Assembly (NCBI GenBank): GCA_018725535.1
Contig: QLUS01000109.1
Coordinates: 1-5,286 of the forward strand
Length of the DNA: 5,286 nucleotides
Direction: 5' to 3'
Source of the DNA: Bacillota bacterium
GTDB lineage: Bacteria > Bacillota > UBA994
In this document: positions 1 through 4,680 of the stretch, one piece after another
How positions within the stretch are numbered: the first letter of the stretch is position 1
How the letters are laid out: every line of letters begins with the position of its first letter
Made by a program: the position numbers and the translations under genes
The notes under the pieces: model-generated
The model's input: the letters and a program-made list of their open reading frames with translations, nothing else
Databases searched by the model: none
Told to the model about the DNA's origin: nothing

Positions 1-97
1 CGGAGCGAAAGTCATCCCTTTCTAGGCATCTGGCAACCTTCTCGTATTGTCGCTTCACCTTTGAATAGTCAATGCCGCTATACTCAAGTATGTTCAC
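1..97 (-). CDS. Partial gene, N-terminal 32 residues; resembles the start of UvrD-like helicase proteins
   Basis: Reading the minus strand from a GTG at 97-95 gives 32 open codons that leave the window at its left edge. The peptide includes GIDYSKVKRQYEKV (residues 8-21) and LERDDFRS (25-32). It has the charged, helical character of a real N-terminus, and no stop interrupts it. From memory, very similar starts occur in bacterial proteins annotated as UvrD/Rep-like superfamily I helicases, where a small domain precedes the helicase core. None of the helicase motifs is inside the window, so the product is an inference. A weak ribosome binding site, AGGGGA (112-107), lies 9 bases upstream and belongs to the GGGACGG-type repeat. 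An in-frame TAG at 115-113 closes the frame upstream, so the start is GTG 97 or the original 5' end was replaced by the repeat. Confidence 0.5.
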   Translation of the reverse strand, partial: MNILEYSGIDYSKVKRQYEKVARCLERDDFRS

Positions 98-103
98 CTG
101 AAA

Positions 104-142
104 CCGTCCCCTCTAGGAAGCAGTAGGAAGCAGTAGGGACGG
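104..142. repeat. Imperfect hairpin with CCGTCCC/GGGACGG arms
   Basis: CCGTCCC at 104-110 and GGGACGG at 136-142 form a perfect 7-bp inverted repeat around a 25-base loop. The loop holds two tandem copies of the 10-base unit TAGGAAGCAG (114-123 and 124-133). The right arm is part of the longer 39-bp repeat at 117-155. GGGACGG/CCGTCCC arms with variable filler recur in intergenic regions of many clostridial genomes, as I recall; this is not provable from one window. Confidence 0.55.
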
Positions 143-155
143 AGCCTTTTGCTTC
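117..155 (+). repeat. Left copy of a 39-bp inverted repeat (matches 1990-2028)
   Basis: This stretch matches the reverse complement of 1990-2028 at 35 of 39 positions. The last 21 bases (135-155) are identical. The only differences are GT at 123-124 and 133-134, where the other copy reads AA. Both copies contain a 10-base tandem duplication followed by the core GGGACGGAGCC and CTTTTGCTTC. Folded alone, this copy gives an 11-bp stem (127-137 with 145-155) around GACGGAG, with two mismatched pairs at 133-134, so it looks like a degraded version of the perfect hairpin at the right end. No flanking target duplication is visible. Confidence 0.8.
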
Positions 156-321
156 ACTCAGTCTCTCGCTGATCCTGCTTTTGTGGCTGCCGTATGTCGC
201 AACTCCTCCGCCCCTACGCGACACTCTCTTCCCTCATACTTCTCCTTTCCCACTACTTCTCCCTCTTTTCTCTTCTCCCTCTTTTCTCTTCTCCCGAAAC
301 TCCCACCCTTCTTTTGCGTAT
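156..321. other. Non-coding pyrimidine-rich spacer with a 16-bp tandem repeat
   Basis: The frame of the downstream gene is open here from a TTG at 181, but the translation is a low-complexity run of Pro, Ser, Phe and Leu with no ribosome binding site, so I treat it as non-coding. From about 225 to 310 the plus strand is nearly all C and T. A weak 6-bp inverted repeat, TGTCGC (195-200) and GCGACA (218-223), lies near the left end. I see no convincing promoter on either strand. Confidence 0.5.
256..295. repeat. 16-bp tandem repeat, 2.5 copies, pure pyrimidine
   Basis: The unit CTTCTCCCTCTTTTCT occurs exactly at 256-271 and 272-287, with a half copy at 288-295. The tract has only C and T on the plus strand, so only purines on the minus strand. 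Such mirror-like homopyrimidine tracts are prone to replication slippage and can adopt triplex structures; whether this one does cannot be told from the sequence. Confidence 0.9.
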
Positions 322-1362
322 ATGAATATGAATTCGGAAAGGCAAGGTGGTTGGCTCGGGAGCGATTTGCGCAGGCATATCTATAGGCAGCACCAAGCCG
401 TGCTATTGCTTGACTCAAGCTTTGAGCTAGACGACGACGGGAACCCGCGGTGGGTAATGAGCATTGGTAAGCCCACTGTGGGCAAGACCGGCACAGTGGT
501 GACGGGAGTCGTTATACTAGATCCGGCGACAGGTGAAATGCAGGAGTATGCTAAGGCCGATGTACCGGTGTGGGTCGACCAAGTCATACCCGAGTTTGTG
601 GCGGAGCAACACAATGACTGGTTCGGACGTTTTGTGCATGGATACTGGAACTCTCTTTTCACCAAGCGCGACATGCACCTGCCCACCGAATGGGAAGGTG
701 TGAGCGACGTGTTTGGCGTAGTAGGTCCTGACGCTAGATTCTACTGGTTTACCGGTCATACAGCCGCTGCTGGCAGAGATGATTCGCTGATGGGTTACAC
801 CATGATGGATGGGCGCACGGGAGAGATCACTTACTATCGCTATGCGGTGGGCTTCTTTAACGAGGCGGCGTCCGTTTCTTCGGTCAACGCCGCAGTGGCC
901 GACTTTGTGGGATGGCACGGCGCTCAACCTCTCTTGTATAATCTCTATGGGGCGGAGTCCTATGTTGTACCGGTACTTTCTGACACTAATATCCTAAAGG
1001 CCGTTGGCATTGTAAACGCGCGTACCGGCAGGACTATTGTCGAACCCACCTTGCTTAAGGCAGTGTTTGCCTACAAGCAATACCTTGGGCAAGGTATAGG
1101 CGCTGTAGTCCCTACCGATGTGGCCCTCTTACAGAGCCTAGAAGGAAAAGTATTGCGCGTAGGGGCGGCAACGACCGAGGGGACAACGTTGTTCTACTTC
1201 CGTTTAGAAGGGTCAAATCACATTTTTACAGCAACTGCAACACTCAGCCCGCATGAGGCCTTGACGCAGCCCGGAGACCGTGTGGCGATAGCGTATCTGG
1301 ACACGGCGGAGGAAGTCGTGCCGCTGGCCACGTTCCGCAATTTGGAGATGACCGGCCCGTAA
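322..1362 (+). CDS. N-terminally truncated conserved Bacillota protein, C-terminal extracytoplasmic part (probable pseudogene)
   Basis: The frame is intact to TAA at 1360-1362; from ATG 322 it gives 346 residues. It matches my memory of the C-terminal half of a conserved, functionally uncharacterised membrane-anchored family of Bacillota. Recognisable segments are FELDDDGNP (34-42), the strand pair ending in ILDPATGE (65-72), PVWVDQVIPE (82-91) and HGYWNSLF (106-113). The last roughly 70 residues (from about 275: GKVLRV, then FYFRLEG) look like a small beta-barrel. Full-length relatives begin with transmembrane helices and an extra domain; here nothing hydrophobic precedes the similarity, which begins within about 15 residues of the ATG. 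Neither ATG 322, ATG 328 nor TTG 181 has a ribosome binding site. The missing 5' part and the repeats upstream point to a truncated, probably unexpressed gene, although the absence of stops or frameshifts suggests recent loss or continued use. Function unknown. Confidence 0.6.
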   Translation: MNMNSERQGGWLGSDLRRHIYRQHQAVLLLDSSFELDDDGNPRWVMSIGKPTVGKTGTVVTGVVILDPATGEMQEYAKADVPVWVDQVIPEFVAEQHNDWFGRFVHGYWNSLFTKRDMHLPTEWEGVSDVFGVVGPDARFYWFTGHTAAAGRDDSLMGYTMMDGRTGEITYYRYAVGFFNEAASVSSVNAAVADFVGWHGAQPLLYNLYGAESYVVPVLSDTNILKAVGIVNARTGRTIVEPTLLKAVFAYKQYLGQGIGAVVPTDVALLQSLEGKVLRVGAATTEGTTLFYFRLEGSNHIFTATATLSPHEALTQPGDRVAIAYLDTAEEVVPLATFRNLEMTGP

Positions 1363-1370
1363 GGCGGGCC
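1354..1370 (+). terminator. GC-rich hairpin over the stop codon; weak terminator candidate
   Basis: GGCCCG (1354-1359) and CGGGCC (1365-1370) form a 6-bp stem around TAAGG, so the stop codon of the preceding gene sits in the loop. No T-run follows, so it is not a classical intrinsic terminator. A related hairpin sharing TAAGGCGGGC lies at 4631-4651. Confidence 0.3.
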
Positions 1371-1461
1371 TCGAGATGGCGCGACGACAATGGGGAAACC
1401 TAGTATAAGCGCAGCAGGTAAGTTGAGCCTTGCATGGAACATAGAACTAGGAATGTTTCAT

Positions 1462-1470
1462 AAGGGGAGG
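1462..1470 (+). promoter_or_regulatory. Ribosome binding site deciding a TTG start
   Basis: AAGGGGAGG lies 7 bases before the TTG at 1478-1480. This strong match at ideal spacing is the main reason for accepting a TTG start and for believing that the small membrane-protein frame is real. Confidence 0.7.
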
Positions 1471-1477
1471 TGGTTCT

Positions 1478-1807
1478 TTGGACAGGTCGAAGACTCTGTC
1501 TGCCGCTCCATGGGTAGTGGCAGCGTGGGGATTCTTGTGGGGACTAGCTGGTGTCCCTCACGTGTCGAGTCAGTACAGAGGGTTCACGGAGCTTGTTAGT
1601 CTGTCGATACTTACTGCACTCGCGATAATGCTCGCATGCGCCGTCATCTCCACAAGAACCTGCTGGAGCCACGCCCGCCGAACTATGGTCTCCGCGGTTT
1701 TATTTTCTATCATAGGAGGAGCGTCGAACAATGAAACAAGTCAGCACAAAGGAAAGCATCTACAAAATCACTTCCGACCACCCGGAGCTTGTGGCCATTA
1801 TGGCTGA
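1478..1807 (+). CDS. Small predicted membrane protein of unknown function
   Basis: A TTG start with a strong ribosome binding site opens a 109-residue frame. Residues 1-10 are polar. Hydrophobic segments follow at about 11-28 (WVVAAWGFLWGLAGV) and 38-57 (LSILTALAIMLACAVIS), with a shorter third at about 69-81 (MVSAVLFSIIGG). The link between the second and third (STRTCWSHARR) is basic, so it is probably cytoplasmic. The final 28 residues or so are polar and are encoded inside the next gene in another frame, an overlap of 77 bases that is too long for ordinary translational coupling. This tail probably carries no function; a small deletion or insertion near 1690-1710 may have shifted a frame that once ended at the TAG at 1713-1715. 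I do not recognise the family. It probably forms a two-gene unit with the DUF1858 gene. Confidence 0.55.
   Translation: MDRSKTLSAAPWVVAAWGFLWGLAGVPHVSSQYRGFTELVSLSILTALAIMLACAVISTRTCWSHARRTMVSAVLFSIIGGASNNETSQHKGKHLQNHFRPPGACGHYG
1714..1719 (+). promoter_or_regulatory. Ribosome binding site of the DUF1858 gene
   Basis: A consensus AGGAGG lies 11 bases upstream of ATG 1731, inside the frame of the preceding membrane-protein gene. It supports both the start and the independent translation of the DUF1858 protein. Confidence 0.75.
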
Positions 1808-1958
1808 ACTTGGCTTTCGGGACATCACCCTTCCCGGCATGCTGCAAACGGTAGGACGCGTAATGACCTTGGAGAAAGGCTCAAAGGTCAAAGGGGTGCC
1901 TATGTCACGCATTAAAGAAGTCTTAAGCGAGCGCGGGTTTGAGTTGGTTAACGTGTGA
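1731..1958 (+). CDS. DUF1858 domain-containing protein
   Basis: The 75-residue product is almost entirely one DUF1858 domain. Hallmarks are an N-terminal helix with HPEL (17-20), AELGFRDITLPGML (25-38), TVGRVMTLEKG (40-50) and a C-terminal helix ending in SERGFEL. It has no cysteine, so it is not the CxCC-bearing redox-disulfide relative linked to hybrid cluster proteins. In other Bacillota and Thermotogae-like anaerobes this small protein is often encoded directly before a DUF438/PAS-hemerythrin protein or fused to one. That suggests a role beside a redox or nitric-oxide sensing partner, but its biochemistry is unknown. Here the expected partner is absent: the gene is followed after 31 bases by the repeat at 1990 and then by convergent genes. 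ATG with a consensus AGGAGG 11 bases upstream makes the start secure. Confidence 0.85.
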   Translation: MKQVSTKESIYKITSDHPELVAIMAELGFRDITLPGMLQTVGRVMTLEKGSKVKGVPMSRIKEVLSERGFELVNV

Positions 1959-1989
1959 GCGATGCGAGTGAGCAGGACAATCGAGGGAC

Positions 1990-2018
1990 GAAGCAAAAGG
2001 CTCCGTCCCTTTTGCTTC
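1990..2018. terminator. Perfect 11-bp hairpin between convergent genes; possible bidirectional terminator
   Basis: GAAGCAAAAGG (1990-2000) pairs perfectly with CCTTTTGCTTC (2008-2018) around the 7-base loop CTCCGTC. It sits between the 3' ends of the DUF1858 gene (plus) and the oxidoreductase beta gene (minus), the usual place for a shared terminator. On the plus strand the stem is followed by the moderately T-rich CTTTTGCTTC; on the minus strand no T-run follows. The hairpin is also the core of the repeat family, so it may be a mobile palindrome co-opted as a terminator. Confidence 0.5.
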
Positions 2019-2028
2019 CTTTTGCTTC
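1990..2028 (-). repeat. Right copy of the 39-bp inverted repeat (matches 117-155)
   Basis: This copy is the inverse of 117-155 (35 of 39 bases the same, the 21 bases at 1990-2010 identical). It contains the 10-base tandem duplication CCTTTTGCTT at 2008-2017 and 2018-2027. Its last two bases overlap the stop codon (2029-2027) of the oxidoreductase beta gene, so the repeat abuts or was inserted at the very 3' end of that gene. A further inverted pair, AGGGACG (1984-1990) and CGTCCCT (2004-2010), offers a competing fold. Confidence 0.8.
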
Positions 2029-2869
2029 AGCGGAACTCGTCCATAAACTTTTTGGCGTCAGTGGGATTGAGGGGGAGGTCGACGAGGGGCGGGTTGGAAC
2101 TTAGGACTGGGTTATGAGCGGCATACTCGGCTGTTTGTCGCTTGTAGATAATGCCGAGGGGGAGGCGCTCACCCACCTCCTCTACTTTAAGGCGGGCTGC
2201 CGAGAGGTCGCTTGAGTCATAGTCGGCTGGCAGGTAGTAGGCTCTGTCTTTGTACCACTTGAAGGTGTTAACTTTGTTAAAGGTAGGGCAAGTCTGAAGA
2301 ATGTCCACGAGGGCATAGCCTAGGTACGATATGGCCTCTGCTATCAATGCGGCTAGGTGTTTTTTGTCCGCGAAGAAACCCCGCGCCACAAATCCGGCCC
2401 CGAGGGTTAAGGCTAAGGCAAGTGGGTTTAGCGGCTGCATTTGTACACCGTCAAACTGCAGCCCTGTCCGCTGGTGACGGGCGGTAGTGGGCGAGGCTTG
2501 CCCTTTAGTCAGCCCATAGACTTGGTTATTGTGCACGAGATGGGTCACATCTAGGTTACGGCGCACCGCGTGCACAAAGTGGTTGCCACCTTCGCCATAG
2601 GAACATCCGTCGCCGCTTTCAACTATTACCGTCAGGTGCTTGTTCGCCAGCTTAATGCCAATGCCGGCGGGCAGAGAGCGCCCGTGGAGGCCGTTAAACA
2701 TATTTGCGCTTATGTACTGCGGTGTTTTGGCGGCTTGCCCAATGCCTGAAGAGATAACTACTTGATGCGGTTCTAGATTTAACGAATCTAGCGCTTCTTT
2801 AAGCGCTTCGAGGATGCCAAAGTTGCCGCAACCCGGGCACCACGCTGTTTCTTTATTAGTGCTAAACAC
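2027..2869 (-). CDS. 2-oxoacid:ferredoxin oxidoreductase, beta subunit (ThDP-binding)
   Basis: This 280-residue protein is the catalytic thiamine-diphosphate subunit of a 2-oxoacid:acceptor oxidoreductase, which decarboxylates a 2-oxoacid to acyl-CoA with electrons going to ferredoxin. Visible motifs are WCPGCGNF (10-17), with cluster-type Cys11 and Cys14; the ThDP/Mg motif from GDG (86-88) to NN (114-115), continuing as VYGLTKGQASPT (117-128); and LQTCPTFNKVNT (191-202), with Cys194. The length is normal for the family. The typical GIGC cysteine is Gln here (GIGQ, residue 45). Substrate (2-oxoglutarate, branched-chain or another 2-oxoacid) cannot be fixed from sequence, so I give no symbol. 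The GTG start directly follows the alpha stop codon with no spacer, which implies translational coupling. The TGA stop lies in the edge of the 39-bp repeat. Confidence 0.93.
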   Translation of the reverse strand: MFSTNKETAWCPGCGNFGILEALKEALDSLNLEPHQVVISSGIGQAAKTPQYISANMFNGLHGRSLPAGIGIKLANKHLTVIVESGDGCSYGEGGNHFVHAVRRNLDVTHLVHNNQVYGLTKGQASPTTARHQRTGLQFDGVQMQPLNPLALALTLGAGFVARGFFADKKHLAALIAEAISYLGYALVDILQTCPTFNKVNTFKWYKDRAYYLPADYDSSDLSAARLKVEEVGERLPLGIIYKRQTAEYAAHNPVLSSNPPLVDLPLNPTDAKKFMDEFR

Positions 2870-4552
2870 CTACAGCACCTCCTTTATAAGGGTGGCGAGG
2901 ACTTCGTCTTTGCTCCACTGCCTGCCGTCATACTTAAGCAAGCTGTGGTCGCAGGCTAGTCCCGTCTGTTGCCTAATGAGCAGGGCTAGCTGCCCTGTTG
3001 CATTTTGTTCAAGGTTTACTATTTTGCGAGCATGGGGGGCATAAAGGTGGAGCAATTTGGTCGGGAGGGGGTAGATGTCCCCAAAAACTAAAGCGCCAAT
3101 CGACTGGTTTTGCGTGTTAAGCGCTAACACCGCTTCTTTTACCGGCCCATAGGTTGATCCCCAACACAAGAGCAGTATGCTTGGTTCATCGCAGCCGATA
3201 AACTCCGGTTCCAACAGCTCGGAATGAAGGGCCGCAACTTTCCTTTGGCGCTTTTCGACCATGGCGTTGCGTACGGCGGCGGATTCCGTAATGCGCCCGG
3301 TTTCGTCGTGCTCGTCGCTGTCCACATAGACGAGCTTGCCCGGCAACTTCCCCGGCACAATACGCGGGGACAAACCAGATTCCGTTAGTTCGTACCGCAA
3401 GTATTCATCGGCAGGCACTTCTGTGGTTAGAGATCGCTCGATACGAAGCTCCGCAAAGTCAAATGGCTTTACGGTCTGCGTATAGTCAGCCAAGTACTGG
3501 TCAGTAAGCAGGAACACCGGCATCTGATACTTTTCCGCTAGGTTAAAGGCCCTTACCGTCTGGCAGAAGGCGTCCTCGGGGTGTCTTAGAGCAATCACTA
3601 GGCGCGGGAATTCACCATGCCCGGCATGGACGACAAAGCTTAAGTCGCTTTGTTCGGTGCGCGTAGGCAGGCCGGTGGCAGGCCCTGGGCGCTGAGCTAC
3701 GGCGATCACGATGGGTGTTTCGGTTATTCCGGCTAGGCTTACCCCCTCAGCCATCAGGGCAAAGCCACCGCCGGAGCTACCGGTCATAGCCCGAACACCG
3801 GCATAGGAAGCCCCAAGCGCCATATTAATGGCGGCAATTTCGTCCTCTGCCTGCTCAACAAGAATCGGCGCTTCGTTCGATTTCTTGGCAAGGTAGGTCA
3901 TAATACTTGTAGCCGGTGTCATGGGGTAGCCAGCGTAGAACTTACATCCGGCAGCCAACGCCCCTACAGCCACTGCCTCGTTCCCATTGATAAAGATGCT
4001 GTCCCAAGGGGCAGGACGTTCTATGCTAAACAAAGTCTCTGCCCTACTATAGCCTAATTCTATGGCGATGTTGTTGGCAGCATGCGCCGATGGCTCGAAA
4101 GTCTTACCTATTGTGGCTAACAGCGCTTCGAGGGGTAAGCCAAACAACTTAAACACACAGCCTAGCGCCGCACTACCTACAACTTTTCTGTTGCCGGTCT
4201 GTTGGATAATGTCTTTTGACGGCAGATGTACTGCTCTGTGACGCAGGTCAGCTGGGACTTTGTCCCCGTTTTCTAAGGCGATAACTTGGCCGTCTTTACG
4301 GAGTTTACCGCCGTGTAGCTCTATGGTCTCGAGGTTTAGAGCACTAATCACCGCGAGCTCGTCCGCATGTGCCAAGATCGGTCGGTCTGAGAATCTTACT
4401 TTAACAAAATTGTGGCCACCGCGAATGCGGGACATATAATCTTTATGCAAGAACACATAGAAGCCTAAGCTCTTCAGCGATTTAGCCAGCAACAGCCCGA
4501 GGGTGTCCATGCCCTGCCCGGCTGCGCCGCCGATAAGTACGGTTAGGTCCAA
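2870..4552 (-). CDS. 2-oxoacid:ferredoxin oxidoreductase, fused gamma-alpha subunit
   Basis: About 560 residues, combining two subunits that are separate in some enzymes. The N-terminal gamma domain (about 1-175) opens with VLIGGAAGQGMDTLG and carries the SRIRGGHNFVKVR segment typical of it. The alpha pyrimidine-binding domain (from about 188) shows NGNEAVAVGALAAGCKFYAG, YPMTPATS, VEQAEDEIAAINMALGAS, MTGSSGGGFALM and GPATGLPTRTEQSDL, which interact with ThDP and substrate in the family. The C-terminal domain II (about 460-560) has LLLCWGSTYGPVKEAV and LVFGDIYPLP. The frame also has a GTG at 4561, but that abuts AAGGGG with no spacing; the TTG at 4552-4550 has this ribosome binding site 8 bases away and gives an N-terminus MDLTVLIGG. 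No separate ferredoxin-like delta subunit follows, as in two-subunit KorAB-type enzymes. It is co-transcribed with beta. Confidence 0.93.
   Translation of the reverse strand: MDLTVLIGGAAGQGMDTLGLLLAKSLKSLGFYVFLHKDYMSRIRGGHNFVKVRFSDRPILAHADELAVISALNLETIELHGGKLRKDGQVIALENGDKVPADLRHRAVHLPSKDIIQQTGNRKVVGSAALGCVFKLFGLPLEALLATIGKTFEPSAHAANNIAIELGYSRAETLFSIERPAPWDSIFINGNEAVAVGALAAGCKFYAGYPMTPATSIMTYLAKKSNEAPILVEQAEDEIAAINMALGASYAGVRAMTGSSGGGFALMAEGVSLAGITETPIVIAVAQRPGPATGLPTRTEQSDLSFVVHAGHGEFPRLVIALRHPEDAFCQTVRAFNLAEKYQMPVFLLTDQYLADYTQTVKPFDFAELRIERSLTTEVPADEYLRYELTESGLSPRIVPGKLPGKLVYVDSDEHDETGRITESAAVRNAMVEKRQRKVAALHSELLEPEFIGCDEPSILLLCWGSTYGPVKEAVLALNTQNQSIGALVFGDIYPLPTKLLHLYAPHARKIVNLEQNATGQLALLIRQQTGLACDHSLLKYDGRQWSKDEVLATLIKEVL
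2877..2885 (-). promoter_or_regulatory. Ribosome binding site of the beta subunit, inside the alpha 3' end
   Basis: Minus-strand AAAGGAGGT ends 7 bases before the beta GTG (2869-2867) and is encoded by the last codons of the alpha gene. The alpha stop TAG (2872-2870) touches the beta start. This arrangement favours equal production of the two subunits. Confidence 0.85.
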
Positions 4553-4560
4553 ATTACCCA

Positions 4561-4566
4561 CCCCTT
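4561..4566 (-). promoter_or_regulatory. Ribosome binding site deciding the alpha start
   Basis: Minus-strand AAGGGG (4566-4561) lies 8 bases before TTG 4552-4550 but overlaps the alternative GTG at 4561-4559. The spacing therefore favours the TTG. Confidence 0.6.
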
Positions 4567-4630
4567 CGTCAAAATGTCGCTGCTACTTTTCGCCATAGGT
4601 GTCGCTGTGTCCTGCTAGGCGAACAGGATA

Positions 4631-4651
4631 GCCCGCCAAACTAAGGCGGGC
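4631..4651. terminator. 7-bp GC hairpin after the phospholipase-like gene; weak terminator candidate
   Basis: GCCCGCC (4631-4637) and GGCGGGC (4645-4651) form a perfect 7-bp stem with a 7-base loop, 30 bases past the stop codon of the upstream minus-strand gene. No T-run follows on either strand. It may stabilise the mRNA end or weaken readthrough into the oxidoreductase operon. The 130 or so bases between the two genes show no convincing promoter. Confidence 0.4.
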
Positions 4652-4680
4652 ATAAATGAATACCGTTCTATGCTTGTTGA

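Noticed and set aside
181..321. N-terminal extension from TTG 181 with a Pro/Ser/Phe/Leu-rich segment that could pass for a signal peptide
   Set aside because: The residues arise from C/T-only repeats, the segment has no basic n-region, and no Shine-Dalgarno sequence precedes it.
158..418. Minus-strand 86-residue frame rich in Lys, Arg and Glu
   Set aside because: It is the purine-rich complement of the pyrimidine tract; the composition comes from the tandem repeat, there is no ribosome binding site, and it runs into the opposite-strand gene.
517..927. Minus-strand 136-residue frame opposite the truncated family protein
   Set aside because: Shadow frame; the plus-strand translation has recognisable family motifs and this one has none.
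1381..1409. TATAAG at 1404-1409 as a -10 box for the small membrane-protein operon
   Set aside because: The -10 is good, but no recognisable -35 lies 16-18 bases upstream. The alternative TTGCAT (1430) with AATGTT (1453) matches the -10 at only three of six positions.
1354..4651. TAAGGCGGGC shared by the hairpins at 1354-1370 and 4631-4651 and also present at 2188-2197 as a repeat family
   Set aside because: Only 10 bases, one occurrence is within a coding region without a matching arm, and the flanks do not align; probably chance in GC-rich sequence.
4553..4680. Promoter for the oxidoreductase operon, e.g. TTGACG just before the ribosome binding site
   Set aside because: A -35 there would put the -10 inside the gene, and no other paired -35/-10 is convincing, so transcription from upstream is equally possible.
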